Assembly: GCF_017833525.1 (NCBI RefSeq)
Contig: NZ_JAFICD010000011.1
Location: forward strand, 1 to 64,000
Origin: Duganella sp. 1411
GTDB lineage: Bacteria > Pseudomonadota > Gammaproteobacteria > Burkholderiales > Burkholderiaceae_D
Length of the DNA: 64,000 bases
Direction: 5' to 3'
Of this stretch, positions 8,826 to 18,510 are shown piece by piece (the stretch's first letter is position 1; each line of letters begins with the position of its first letter). Under the pieces are notes generated by a model. The model worked only from the letters and a program-made list of their open reading frames with translations, had not been told where the DNA came from and searched no databases. Position numbers and translations under genes: made by a program.

Positions 8826-10502
8826 ATGGAAAAAATCTGGCTCAAGTCCTACCCCGAAAACATGCCGGCGGAGATAGATCCCACGCAGTACCGCTCGATC
8901 ACGCACCTGCTGGAGGAATCGTTCAGCAAGTTCGCCGACCGCAACGCCTATGTGTGCATGGATAAATTCCTCACCTACGGCGAGCTCGACAAACTGTCGC
9001 GGCAGATGGCCGCCTGGCTGCAAAGCAAGGGCCTGAAGCCGGGCGCGCGCGTCGCGATCATGATGCCCAACGTGCTGCAATATCCGGTGGCGATGGCCGC
9101 CATCCTGCGCGCCGGCTACGTGGTGGTCAACGTCAATCCGCTGTACACGCCGCGCGAGCTGCAACACCAGCTGGTGGACTCGGGCTCGGAAGCGATCATC
9201 GTGCTGGAGAACTTCGCCACCACCGTCGAGCAGGTCATCGCGCACACCCAGGTCAAGCACGTGGTCGTCGCCAGCATGGGCGACATGCTGGGCACGCTGA
9301 AGGGCGCCATCGTCAACTTCGTCGTGCGCACGGTCAAGAAGCTGGTGCCGGCGTTCTCGCTGCCCGGTTCGGTCACGTACAAGAAGATGCTGTCCGAGGC
9401 AGCCGGCATGACCTTGCAGCCGGTCAAGCAGGGACACGACGACGTCGCCTTCCTGCAGTACACGGGCGGCACCACCGGCGTGTCCAAGGGCGCCGTGTTG
9501 CTGCACCGGAACATCATCGCCAACGTGCTGCAGAACGAGGCCTGGCTGCAGTTCAAGCAGCAGCCGGAGCAGATCGTCTTCGTGGCCGCCTTGCCGCTGT
9601 ACCACATCTACTCGCTCACCATCAGCGCCTTCATGGGCATGCGCATGGGCGGGCTCAACCTGCTGATCCCGAATCCGCGCGACATCCCCGGCTTCGTCAA
9701 GGAGCTGGCCAAGTACCGGGTCGCGGTGTTCCCGGCGGTCAACACCTTGTACAACGCGCTGCTGAACAATCCGGAGTTCGCCAAGCTCGACTTCTCCAGC
9801 TACTCGGTGTGCAACGGCGGCGGCATGGCCGTGCAGAAGGCCGTGGCCGACAAGTGGCTCAAGGTGACCGGCACGCCGATCATCGAAGGCTACGGTTTGT
9901 CGGAAACGTCGCCGGTGGCCACCGCCAACCGCGTCGACATCAAGGAATTCACCGGCACCATCGGCCTGCCGATCCCGTCGACCGAGGTGGAGATCCTGGA
10001 CGACGACGGCAACGTGCTGCCGCTGGGCCAGACCGGCGAGATCGCTATCCGCGGCCCGCAGGTGATGGCCGGCTACTGGAACCGTCCTGACGAAACCGCC
10101 AAGACGATGACCGCCGACGGCTTCTTCAAGACCGGCGACGTCGGCATCATGGACGAGCGCGGCTACACCCGCATCGTCGACCGCAAGAAGGACATGATCA
10201 TCGTCTCGGGCTTCAACGTGTATCCGAACGAGGTCGAGGGCGTGGTGGCGGCGCATCCGGGCGTGCTGGAAGTGGCCTGCATCGGCGTGCCGGACCAGAA
10301 CTCGGGCGAGGCGGTCAAGCTGTTCGTGGTGCGCAAGGACCCGAACCTGACGGCGGAGCAGATTCTGGAGTATTGCAAGCATGAGTTGACGGCGTACAAG
10401 AAGCCGAAGTTCATCGAGTTCCGCGACGAGCTGCCGAAGACCAATGTCGGCAAGATACTGCGGCGCCAGCTGCGCGACGAGAAGCCCAAGGCCGCCGCGT
10501 GA
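8826..10502 (+). CDS. fadD: Long-chain fatty acid-CoA ligase (second of a tandem pair)
   Basis: A 558-residue paralogue of the preceding gene; long blocks are identical, for example MEKIWLKSYP, and the P-loop again falls at residue 212. All adenylate-forming motifs are intact (YTGGTTGVSKG, GYGLSETSP, KTGDVG, KTNVGKILRR). The most different stretches are near residues 165-185 and 235-260, which may set chain-length preference. It begins two bases after the stop of the first copy and is probably translated by coupling. Confidence 0.92.
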   Translation: MEKIWLKSYPENMPAEIDPTQYRSITHLLEESFSKFADRNAYVCMDKFLTYGELDKLSRQMAAWLQSKGLKPGARVAIMMPNVLQYPVAMAAILRAGYVVVNVNPLYTPRELQHQLVDSGSEAIIVLENFATTVEQVIAHTQVKHVVVASMGDMLGTLKGAIVNFVVRTVKKLVPAFSLPGSVTYKKMLSEAAGMTLQPVKQGHDDVAFLQYTGGTTGVSKGAVLLHRNIIANVLQNEAWLQFKQQPEQIVFVAALPLYHIYSLTISAFMGMRMGGLNLLIPNPRDIPGFVKELAKYRVAVFPAVNTLYNALLNNPEFAKLDFSSYSVCNGGGMAVQKAVADKWLKVTGTPIIEGYGLSETSPVATANRVDIKEFTGTIGLPIPSTEVEILDDDGNVLPLGQTGEIAIRGPQVMAGYWNRPDETAKTMTADGFFKTGDVGIMDERGYTRIVDRKKDMIIVSGFNVYPNEVEGVVAAHPGVLEVACIGVPDQNSGEAVKLFVVRKDPNLTAEQILEYCKHELTAYKKPKFIEFRDELPKTNVGKILRRQLRDEKPKAAA

Positions 10503-10508
10503 TTTTCT

Positions 10509-10593
10509 AACCCGCACGGCCAACCGGGGTCGTACCCGTCCGGGTACGACCCCTAAGTGGTACCGCTCGCGTATCGCTCAACGCACGCGGGTT
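10509..10593. repeat. GGGGTCGTACCC palindrome element (family C, copy 1)
   Basis: The core palindrome at 10526-10553 has arms GGGGTCGTACCC and GGGTACGACCCC. It is flanked by AACCCGC on the left and GCGGGTT on the right. The whole unit reappears inverted near 38.9 kb, including the AAGTGGTA..CGCTCGCGTATCGC side arm. It sits between the convergent fadD pair and phoD. Confidence 0.8.
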
Positions 10594-10603
10594 GGCTTTT
10601 GAT

Positions 10604-12226
10604 CTACCTGTTCAATCCCGGCCGGCCGTTTTGCACCACGAACGTGGCGGCGGTGGCGATGCCGCTGGCCGCGTCCTGCACATCGTTCAAACCGACGAAA
10701 TGCGTGGTGGCCGCCGCCGGCGTGATGTCGAGCAGCATAAAGCCGCGCTTGTCGCTGCGGCCGTACTTGATGCTGGGATTCATCGCCACATACTGCTCGG
10801 TGCGCGCCTGCGGCCTCGATGGCGACGTCACCGAGGTGCCGCAAAACTCGGTCGCCAGCACCGCGTTGGCGCCCGAACGGGGACGCGCCGGATCGCGGCT
10901 GATCTCGGCGGCGAAGAAGCTATGCACGTCGCCCGACAGGATCAGCGGATTGTCCGCCTTGCTGGCGGCCAGCCCGTCGAGCAAACGCCGGCGCGCCATC
11001 GGATAGCCATCCCAGCCATCGGTCCAGACGCGGGTGTCGGCTTCGCTCTTGAACGGCACTTGGCTGTTCTGCGCCATCAGCGTTTGCTGCGTCAGGATGT
11101 TCCAGCGCGCCCGGGAGGATGTCAGGCCGTCGTCCAGCCAGCGCTGCTGCGCCTCGCCCAGCATCGTGCGCCGCGGATCGCCGAGCGCCGCGCACTGGCG
11201 CCGCACCACCGACGACGAGCCGCCGCGCTCCGCCGGCGGGCAAGCCTGCCAGGCACGGTACTGGCGGTCGTCGAGCACGTGGAAGCGCGCCAGCCGCCCC
11301 CAATCGTAGCGCTGGTAGATGCGCATGTTGGCGAAGTCGCCCGGCGCCGGCAGCACCAGCCGTACCGGCATATGCTCGTAGAACGCCTGATACGCGGCCG
11401 CGCGCCGCTCCAGGAACCTCGGATTCAAACGCTCGTCGCGGTCGTTGGAGTAGTCATTGGCCACCTCGTGATCGTCCCAGGTGACGATCCACGGCGCGGC
11501 GTGATGCGCGGCCTGCAGATCGGGGTCGCTCTTGTACTGGGCGTAGCGGTTGCGGTAATCGGCCAGGGTGAAGCTCTCGTGGGACCGCACGGCGCTTTTC
11601 GGATGGCGTAGCTGGTACGGCCCCCACTCGTAGATGTAATCGCCCAGGAAGGCCACCAGATCGGGCGTGGCGGCGGCGATATGGCGGTGCGCGGCATAGG
11701 TGCCGAACTCCCAGTGCTGGCACGAGGCCACCGCCAGCTTGAGGCGGTCGGGCATGGCGTCGGCCGCCGGCGCGGTGCGGGTGCGGCCGACCGGGCTGAC
11801 GGCGTCGCCCAGCATGAAGCGGTACCAGTACCAGCGCGCCGGCGCCAGGCCGGTGACGTCGACATGGACGCTGTGCGCAAGTTGCGGCGCGGCGCTGGCC
11901 GTGCCCTTGGCGACGATGCGGCGGAAGCGTTCATCCTCGGCCACCTCCCAGCGCACGGCGAAGGCCAGCGGCGGCATGGCCGCGCCGGCGAGCGGATCGT
12001 GCAGGATGCGGGTCCAGATGACGACCGCGTTGGACAAGGGGGAGCCGGAGGCGACGCCAAGGCTGAAGGGGTAGGCGTCACCCAACCCCAAGCCGGAGCC
12101 GGGGTCGTACCCCGTGCGGGGACTCGGCGTCCCCGTACGAGCCCCTGTCCTTGGCTGTGCGGGTTGAGCGCCTCCGCTCACCGAAGCGGCCAGCGCGGCG
12201 AGCAGTAGGCGGCGCTGCGCGTCCAC
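10604..12226 (-). CDS. phoD: PhoD-like alkaline phosphatase
   Basis: A 540-residue exported metallophosphoesterase. The N-terminus (QRRLLLAALAA) looks like a twin-arginine signal. Family landmarks include FSLGVASGSP, VAFLGDYIYEWG, VTWDDHEVANDYS, LDDRQYR and LSGDVHSFF, which supply metal ligands of the PhoD active site. It would release phosphate from phosphate esters or diesters in the periplasm. The start is GTG, 8 bases after the thioesterase stop, so translation is likely coupled. Residues about 24-45 are encoded by a family C palindrome, which adds a Thr/Gly/Pro/Arg-rich linker between the signal and the folded domain. Confidence 0.86.
   Translation of the reverse strand: MDAQRRLLLAALAASVSGGAQPAQPRTGARTGTPSPRTGYDPGSGLGLGDAYPFSLGVASGSPLSNAVVIWTRILHDPLAGAAMPPLAFAVRWEVAEDERFRRIVAKGTASAAPQLAHSVHVDVTGLAPARWYWYRFMLGDAVSPVGRTRTAPAADAMPDRLKLAVASCQHWEFGTYAAHRHIAAATPDLVAFLGDYIYEWGPYQLRHPKSAVRSHESFTLADYRNRYAQYKSDPDLQAAHHAAPWIVTWDDHEVANDYSNDRDERLNPRFLERRAAAYQAFYEHMPVRLVLPAPGDFANMRIYQRYDWGRLARFHVLDDRQYRAWQACPPAERGGSSSVVRRQCAALGDPRRTMLGEAQQRWLDDGLTSSRARWNILTQQTLMAQNSQVPFKSEADTRVWTDGWDGYPMARRRLLDGLAASKADNPLILSGDVHSFFAAEISRDPARPRSGANAVLATEFCGTSVTSPSRPQARTEQYVAMNPSIKYGRSDKRGFMLLDITPAAATTHFVGLNDVQDAASGIATAATFVVQNGRPGLNR
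12102..12166. repeat. GGGGTCGTACCCC palindrome inside phoD (family C, copy 2)
   Basis: Arms GGGGTCGTACCCC (12102-12114) and CCCCGTACGAGCCCC (12132-12146), followed by TGTGCGGGTT as in the other copies. It lies within the coding sequence and keeps the frame open. The spacer in the palindrome is longer than in the intergenic copies. Confidence 0.7.
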
Positions 12227-12234
12227 GCGGGCGG

Positions 12235-12684
12235 TCAGGAATGCATCAGCGTTTCGATCGGCGGCACCTTGCGCGGCTTGCGGTTGGAGTCGGTGGCCAC
12301 ATAGGTCAGCACGGCCTCGGTGACCTTGACCGTATCGGCCTGCAGCCGGTTGCGCTCCGCGTAGACCTCGACGTTGACGGTAATGGACGTATTGCCAATC
12401 TTGACAATATCAGCATAAAACGACAGCAGGTCGCCCACGAACACGGGATTCTTGAACAGGAAGGAGTTCACGGCGATGGTCGCCACGCGGCCGTTGGCGC
12501 GGCGGGTGGCCGGCAGCGAGCCGGCGATATCGACCTGCGACATGATCCAGCCGCCGAATACATCGCCGTAGACGTTGGCGTCGGACGGCGACGGCATCAT
12601 GCGCAGCTCGGGCATTTTGCCGGCGGGCAGGCCGCGGTTGACGGCGGTAACGGCGATGGGGTTGGGATTTTCGGGCGTGGTCAT
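12235..12684 (-). CDS. Acyl-CoA thioesterase, YciA type
   Basis: A 149-residue hotdog-fold thioesterase that hydrolyses acyl-CoA to free acid and CoA. The motif YGDVFGGWIMSQVDIAG matches the YciA active-site helix region, with the catalytic Asp in GDVFGG. The length is typical (about 130-150). AGAGAA lies before the ATG. It is first of a two-gene minus-strand unit with phoD and diverges from the ABC exporter. Confidence 0.88.
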   Translation of the reverse strand: MTTPENPNPIAVTAVNRGLPAGKMPELRMMPSPSDANVYGDVFGGWIMSQVDIAGSLPATRRANGRVATIAVNSFLFKNPVFVGDLLSFYADIVKIGNTSITVNVEVYAERNRLQADTVKVTEAVLTYVATDSNRKPRKVPPIETLMHS

Positions 12685-12704
12685 CGTGAATTCTCTTCAG
12701 GGGC

Positions 12705-12710
12705 TACAAT
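12705..12710 (+). promoter_or_regulatory. Candidate -10 box for the ABC exporter gene
   Basis: TACAAT lies 36 bases before the ABC exporter start, in the short space between divergent genes. No good -35 box is seen at the right distance. Confidence 0.35.
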
Positions 12711-12745
12711 TACCGGGATTGAACCATAAAAAGCCGACATCCGCC

Positions 12746-14608
12746 ATGCGCCGTTACCCGAACTCCCCGCCAGACTCCGCCAGCCCCTCCGCCGCCCCCG
12801 CCGCGCCCACCCGCAGCGACGCCGCCACCCTGAAGACCCTGCTTCCTTACTTGTGGGTCTACAAATGGCGCGTGCTGCTGGCGCTGTGCTGCCTGGTCGG
12901 CGCCAAGCTGGCCAACGTCGGCGTGCCGGTGGTGATGAAAAAGCTGATCGACTCGCTGACGATCACGCCGTCGCACCCGCAGGCGATGCTGGTGCTGCCG
13001 GTCGCCGCGCTGGTGGCCTACGGCGTGCTGCGCGTGTCGACCACCTTGTTCACCGAGCTGCGCGAATTCCTGTTCGCGCGCGTCACGCAGCGCGCCGTGC
13101 GCACCATCGCGCTGCAGGTGTTCCGCCACCTGCACGCGCTGTCGCTGCGCTTCCACCTGAACCGCCAGACCGGCGGCATGACGCGCGACATCGAACGCGG
13201 CACGCGCGCCGTCGGCTCGCTGATCTCCTACACGCTGTTCAACATCCTGCCCACGCTGGTGGAGATCACGCTGGTGCTGGGCTACCTGGTGCTGCACTAC
13301 GACATTTGGTTCTCCATCATCACGTTTATCGCGCTGGTGTCGTACATCACCTTCACCGTCGTCGTCACCAACTGGCGCACGCACTTCCGCCGCACGATGA
13401 ACGAGTTGGACTCGAAAGCCAACACCAAGGCCATCGACTCGCTGATCAACTACGAGACCGTCAAATACTTCGGCAACGAGGACTACGAAGCCAAGCGCTA
13501 TGACGAAGGCCTGCAGCGCTACGAATCGGCCGCCGTCAAATCGCAGACATCGCTGTCGCTGCTGAACACCGGGCAGTCGATGATCATCGCCGTCGCCGTC
13601 ACCTTGATCCTGTGGCGCGCCACGGTGGGCGTCATCGACGGCACGATGACCTTGGGCGATCTGGTGCTGGTCAACTCGTTCATGATCCAGCTTTATATTC
13701 CGCTCAACTTCCTCGGCGTGATCTACCGCGAGATCAAGCAAAGCCTGGCCGACATGGAAAAGCTGTTCGCGCTGCTGGACCAGAACCGCGAGATCGCCGA
13801 CACGCCCGACGCGCAGCCGCTGGTCACGCACGGCGCCCAGGTGCGCTTCAACCACGTCGACTTCAGCTACGAATCCAAGCGCCAGATCCTGTTCGACGTC
13901 GACTTCACCATCGCGCCGGGCACCACGACGGCGGTGGTGGGACACAGCGGCTCGGGCAAATCGACGTTGTCGCGATTGCTGTTCCGCTTCTACGAGGTCA
14001 ACGCCGGCGGCATCACCATCGACGGCCAGGACCTGCGCTCGCTGACGCAGGACTCGGTACGCCACGCGATCGGCATCGTGCCGCAGGATACGGTGCTGTT
14101 CAACGACACCATCGAATACAACATCGCCTACGGCCAGCCCGGCGCCAGCAAGGAGCGCATCGTCGCGGCGGCGCGCGCGGCATCGATCCACGACTTCATC
14201 GAGAGCCTGCCGGACGGCTACGCCACCATGGTCGGCGAGCGCGGTCTGAAGCTGTCGGGCGGCGAGAAGCAGCGCGTGGCGATCGCGCGCACGCTGCTGA
14301 AAAATCCCGCCATCCTGATCTTCGACGAAGCCACGTCGGCGCTGGACTCCAAGGCCGAGCAGGCGATCCAGGCGCAGCTCAAGGAAATCGCCAAGAGCCG
14401 CACCACGATGGTCATCGCGCACCGCTTGTCGACGGTGGCGGACGCGCAGCAGATCCTGGTGCTCGACCACGGCCGCATCGTCGAACGCGGCACGCACCAA
14501 TCGCTGCTGGCGGCCGACGGCCTGTACGCGCAGATGTGGCAGCGGCAGCAGGCCAAGGCCGACGAGGACCTGGCCTCCTCGCCCGAGGATGCGGTGCGCG
14601 TTGAATAG
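12746..14608 (+). CDS. Atm1/HMT-type ABC exporter, fused membrane and ATPase domains
   Basis: A 620-residue half-transporter that works as a homodimer in the inner membrane. A six-helix membrane domain spans about residues 30-330, including the Atm1-type stretch LNFLGVIYREIKQ. The ATPase has Walker A GHSGSGKST (from residue 399), signature LSGGEKQR (from 503), Walker B ILIFDEA and a switch His in IAHRLST. Relatives (Atm1, ABCB7, HMT1) export glutathione-linked metal or sulfur compounds. The start is set at ATG 12746 because the upstream frame overlaps the thioesterase gene and gives no family sequence. The N-terminal Ser/Pro/Ala-rich tail is unusual but short. Confidence 0.88.
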   Translation: MRRYPNSPPDSASPSAAPAAPTRSDAATLKTLLPYLWVYKWRVLLALCCLVGAKLANVGVPVVMKKLIDSLTITPSHPQAMLVLPVAALVAYGVLRVSTTLFTELREFLFARVTQRAVRTIALQVFRHLHALSLRFHLNRQTGGMTRDIERGTRAVGSLISYTLFNILPTLVEITLVLGYLVLHYDIWFSIITFIALVSYITFTVVVTNWRTHFRRTMNELDSKANTKAIDSLINYETVKYFGNEDYEAKRYDEGLQRYESAAVKSQTSLSLLNTGQSMIIAVAVTLILWRATVGVIDGTMTLGDLVLVNSFMIQLYIPLNFLGVIYREIKQSLADMEKLFALLDQNREIADTPDAQPLVTHGAQVRFNHVDFSYESKRQILFDVDFTIAPGTTTAVVGHSGSGKSTLSRLLFRFYEVNAGGITIDGQDLRSLTQDSVRHAIGIVPQDTVLFNDTIEYNIAYGQPGASKERIVAAARAASIHDFIESLPDGYATMVGERGLKLSGGEKQRVAIARTLLKNPAILIFDEATSALDSKAEQAIQAQLKEIAKSRTTMVIAHRLSTVADAQQILVLDHGRIVERGTHQSLLAADGLYAQMWQRQQAKADEDLASSPEDAVRVE

Positions 14609-14646
14609 CATGTCCCATTTTTTTAACCGTTGATAAGGAACCGACC

Positions 14647-16062
14647 ATGAAGTCTCGCTTTGCCCTGGGCGCTGCCACCGCGCTGGTGGCCTGCATGCAG
14701 AACGCGTACGCCGACCCCACAGAACAGCAATTCCGCGCCCTCTACAAAGAGCTGGTCGAAACCAACACCACCTTATCGTCGGGCAGCTGCACCTTGGCGG
14801 CCGAACGCATCGCCACGCGCCTGAAGGCGGCCGGCTTCCCGGACGCGGACCTGCATCCGTTCGCCGACCCTAAGTATCCCAAGGAGGGCGGCCTGGTCGC
14901 CATCCTGCCGGGCAGCGACCCCAAGGCCAAGGCCATCCTGCTGCTGGCGCACATCGACGTGGTCGAGGCCAAGCGCGAGGACTGGGTGCGCGACCCGTTC
15001 ACGCTGATCGAGGAGGACGGCAAGTTCTACGCGCGCGGCGCGCTGGACGACAAGGCGCAGGCGGCCATCTGGGCCGACTCGCTGATCCGCTTTAAACAGG
15101 AAGGCTTTAAGCCGCGCCACACGCTGAAGATGGCGCTGACCTGCGGCGAGGAGACGGCCGGCGCCTTCAACGGCGCCGAGTGGCTGACCAAGAACAAGCG
15201 CGACTTGATCGACGCCGGCTACGCGATCAATGAAGGTGCCGGGGGCGAGCTCAATGCCGCCGGCAAGCGCGTCTCGATGACGGTGCAGGCGGGCGAGAAG
15301 GTCGCGCAGAACTACCGGCTGGAAGTGACCAACCGTGGCGGCCACAGTTCGCGTCCGCAAAAGGACAACGCCATCTACCGGCTGGCCGGCGCGCTGAAGA
15401 AGGTCGAAGGCTACGAGTTCCCGATCCAGCTGGCCGACGGCAGCCGCGGCTACCTGAAGGGCATGTCGAAGATCCAGGCGGCGGCAGGCCACCGGGACAT
15501 CGCCGACGCCATGCTGGCGGTGGTCAAGAATCCCGGCGACGCCAAGGCGGTCGCGCTGGTGTCGTCGGCCGACTCCAGTTGGGGCGCGATGCTGCACACC
15601 ACCTGCGTCGCCACCTTGCTCGACGCCGGCCACGCCACCAACGCCCTGCCGCAACGCGCGCGGGCCAACGTCAACTGCCGCATCTTCCCGGGCGTGACGC
15701 AGGAGGAAGTGCGCCAGGCGCTGGTCAAGGCGATCGACGACCCGGCGGTGAAGGTGGAGACGCTGGAGATCCGTGGCGAGAACTCGGCGCCGCCGGAGTT
15801 GACCAAAGCGATATTGGAGCCGGTGGAACGGATCACGGCCAAGATGTGGCCGGGCGTGCCGGTGATGCCGATATTACAGTCGGGCGCCACGGACGGGCAG
15901 TTCCTGAATGCCGCCGGCATCCCGACCTACGGCATCAGCGGCATCTTCCTGACGCCGGACCTGGGCAACATCCACGGGCTGAACGAATACATCGGCGTGC
16001 AATCGCTGATGGAAGGCCGCACCTTCCTGCACGAGCTGGTCAAAATCTACGCCAACCAATAA
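14647..16062 (+). CDS. Secreted M20/M28-like zinc peptidase
   Basis: A 471-residue exported peptidase with an N-terminal signal (cut near NAYA, residue 22). M20 metal motifs are AHIDVV (His102, Asp104), RGALDDK, TCGEET and a late NIHGLNE His. A dimerisation (lid) domain sits in the middle, near residues 215-330. It probably acts in the periplasm as a carboxypeptidase or dipeptidase. AAGGAA precedes the ATG. It follows the ABC exporter by 38 bases in the same direction, so they may share a transcript, but their jobs look unrelated. Confidence 0.84.
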   Translation: MKSRFALGAATALVACMQNAYADPTEQQFRALYKELVETNTTLSSGSCTLAAERIATRLKAAGFPDADLHPFADPKYPKEGGLVAILPGSDPKAKAILLLAHIDVVEAKREDWVRDPFTLIEEDGKFYARGALDDKAQAAIWADSLIRFKQEGFKPRHTLKMALTCGEETAGAFNGAEWLTKNKRDLIDAGYAINEGAGGELNAAGKRVSMTVQAGEKVAQNYRLEVTNRGGHSSRPQKDNAIYRLAGALKKVEGYEFPIQLADGSRGYLKGMSKIQAAAGHRDIADAMLAVVKNPGDAKAVALVSSADSSWGAMLHTTCVATLLDAGHATNALPQRARANVNCRIFPGVTQEEVRQALVKAIDDPAVKVETLEIRGENSAPPELTKAILEPVERITAKMWPGVPVMPILQSGATDGQFLNAAGIPTYGISGIFLTPDLGNIHGLNEYIGVQSLMEGRTFLHELVKIYANQ

Positions 16063-16066
16063 CAAC

Positions 16067-16157
16067 TCCGGGGTCAGGTCCACCATTTCTACACGGGCTG
16101 GACCTTGGAACGCGGCTAGGGTCGAGGTCGTGTAGAAATGGTGGACCTGACCCCGGA
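16067..16157. repeat. Long inverted repeat, GGGGTCAGGTC ends (family B, copy 1)
   Basis: Two perfect 28-base arms at 16067-16094 and 16130-16157 start TCCGGGGTCAGGTCCACC and surround a 35-base centre. A single arm of the same sequence recurs at 28561-28589, and a related version lies at 23.9-24.0 kb. It looks like a small non-autonomous mobile repeat. It lies between the convergent peptidase and symporter genes. Confidence 0.85.
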
Positions 16158-16160
16158 TGT

Positions 16161-16187
16161 AAAAAGGCCACCTCGACGGTGGCCTTT
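16161..16187 (-). terminator. Intrinsic terminator of the symporter gene
   Basis: On the minus strand a 10-bp stem (AAAGGCCACC / GGTGGCCTTT) is followed by TTTTT. It starts 17 bases after the symporter stop codon. Confidence 0.85.
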
Positions 16188-16203
16188 GCTTGCGGGCTGC
16201 TGG

Positions 16204-17463
16204 TTATGCGGCCTCTTGTACCATTTCTTCCTGGCCCGGTTCGAGCAGCTCGCCTTCCCATTTGGCCACCACCGCCGTGGCCACGCCGTTGCCGATGACG
16301 TTGGTCGCGGAACGCGCCATGTCGAGGAAGTGGTCGATGCCCAGCAGTAGCAGCATGCCCGCCTCCGGGATGTTGAACTGGCCCAGCGTGGCGGCGATCA
16401 CCACCAGCGAGGCGCGCGGCACGCCGGCCATGCCCTTGGAGGTGAGCATCAGCACCATCATCATCGTCATCTGCTGACCCAGCGACATCTCGATGCCGTA
16501 CGCCTGGGCGATGAACACCGTGGCGAAGGTGCAGTACATCATCGAGCCGTCCAGGTTGAACGAGTAGCCGATCGGCAGCACGAACGCGGCGATCCGGTTC
16601 TTGACCCCGAAACGCTCCAGCCCTTCCAGCGTCTTCGGATAGGCCGCTTCGCTCGAGGCGGTCGAGAAGGCCAGCAGCGCCGGGCCGCGCAGCTCCTTCA
16701 TCAGGCCGAACACGCGGCCCTTGAGGAACAGGAAGCCGGCGAAGATCAGCAAGGCCCACAGCAGGATGATGCCCAGGTAGAACTCGGCCATGAACACGCC
16801 GTACGTCGACAGCACGCCCAGGCCGCTCTTGGCGATCACGCCGGCCACCGCCGCGAACACGGCGATCGGCGCGAACTTCATCACGTAGCCGGTGACCTTG
16901 AGCATCACGTGGGCGACGCCGTCGAGCGCCTCGACCATGACGTCGGCCTTCTTGCCGACCGCCGCCGCCGCCGAGCCGAAGAACAGCGAGAAGATGACGA
17001 TCTGCAAGATCTCGTTCTTGGCCATGCCGTCGACGATCGAGGCCGGCACCAGGTGGGTGACGAAGTCCTTCAAGGTCAGGCTGGACGTGGCCAGTTCGAC
17101 CTTGCCGGCGGCCGTGGCGGCCATGTGGCCCAGCAGCGCGTCGCCCGGGCGGAACAGGTTGACCAGCACCAGGCCCAGGCTCAGCGACATGATCGAGGCG
17201 ATGAAGAACCAGCCCAGCGTCTTGATGCCGATGCGGCCCACTTCGCTGGCGTCGCCCATCCGGGCGATGCCCACCACCAAGGTCGAGAACACCAGCGGCG
17301 CGATGATCATCTTGATCAGGCGCAGGAACAAGGTCGTTATCAGCGACATCGTGTCGGCAAAACTGAGCGGGTTCGCCATGTTGGCATGAACGATGTAGCC
17401 GGTAATGATACCGAGCGCCAGTGCGATCAGGATGTAAGTGGTCAAACGACTTTTTTTATTCAT
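16204..17463 (-). CDS. Dicarboxylate/amino acid:cation symporter (DAACS family)
   Basis: A 419-residue inner membrane transporter of the GltP/DctA family. It has the serine-rich reentrant loop area (STASSEAAYP), the second loop motif YSFNLDGS and the binding-site helix with MARSATNVIGNG. It imports glutamate, aspartate or C4-dicarboxylates with protons or sodium. The frame is open 71 codons upstream, but MNKKSRLTTYI at 17463, with GAGAA before it, is the normal start. It is transcribed away from the amino acid ABC importer, which suggests shared amino acid supply. Confidence 0.9.
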   Translation of the reverse strand: MNKKSRLTTYILIALALGIITGYIVHANMANPLSFADTMSLITTLFLRLIKMIIAPLVFSTLVVGIARMGDASEVGRIGIKTLGWFFIASIMSLSLGLVLVNLFRPGDALLGHMAATAAGKVELATSSLTLKDFVTHLVPASIVDGMAKNEILQIVIFSLFFGSAAAAVGKKADVMVEALDGVAHVMLKVTGYVMKFAPIAVFAAVAGVIAKSGLGVLSTYGVFMAEFYLGIILLWALLIFAGFLFLKGRVFGLMKELRGPALLAFSTASSEAAYPKTLEGLERFGVKNRIAAFVLPIGYSFNLDGSMMYCTFATVFIAQAYGIEMSLGQQMTMMMVLMLTSKGMAGVPRASLVVIAATLGQFNIPEAGMLLLLGIDHFLDMARSATNVIGNGVATAVVAKWEGELLEPGQEEMVQEAA

Positions 17464-17711
17464 GTTCTCAGTTTCCCGTGGTAGTGTCTCTGTGGACGCT
17501 GGCTGTCGCGGGATTAGTCCGCTAAAGCACAATCTCGTACAAAATAATGTCATTTCCCCGCAGTGTGGAGGTATGATCCAGCCAATGCAGCTTTGTAAGC
17601 TGATGAAACATTGAGCAAGTTCCGCAGTATCCTTGGCGTCAAGGGTGCTGTCAAGCTCGCGTGGGCGGCGGTCCACAACACCTGTCGCGAGCGCTCTGGC
17701 GTGCTGAAAAT

Positions 17712-18437
<726 letters not shown>

Positions 18438-18510
18438 CAAACGCCGGCGGCATGCGCCGGCGCACCGCAGGTCGTTCTTGACGTTCATTGTATTTTTCTT
18501 AGGAGGAATC

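Noticed and set aside
7078..10523. Two long minus-strand frames opposite the fadD pair (572 and 605 codons), which resemble each other.
   Set aside because: They resemble each other only because the two fadD genes are paralogues. Composition and lack of motifs mark them as shadows.
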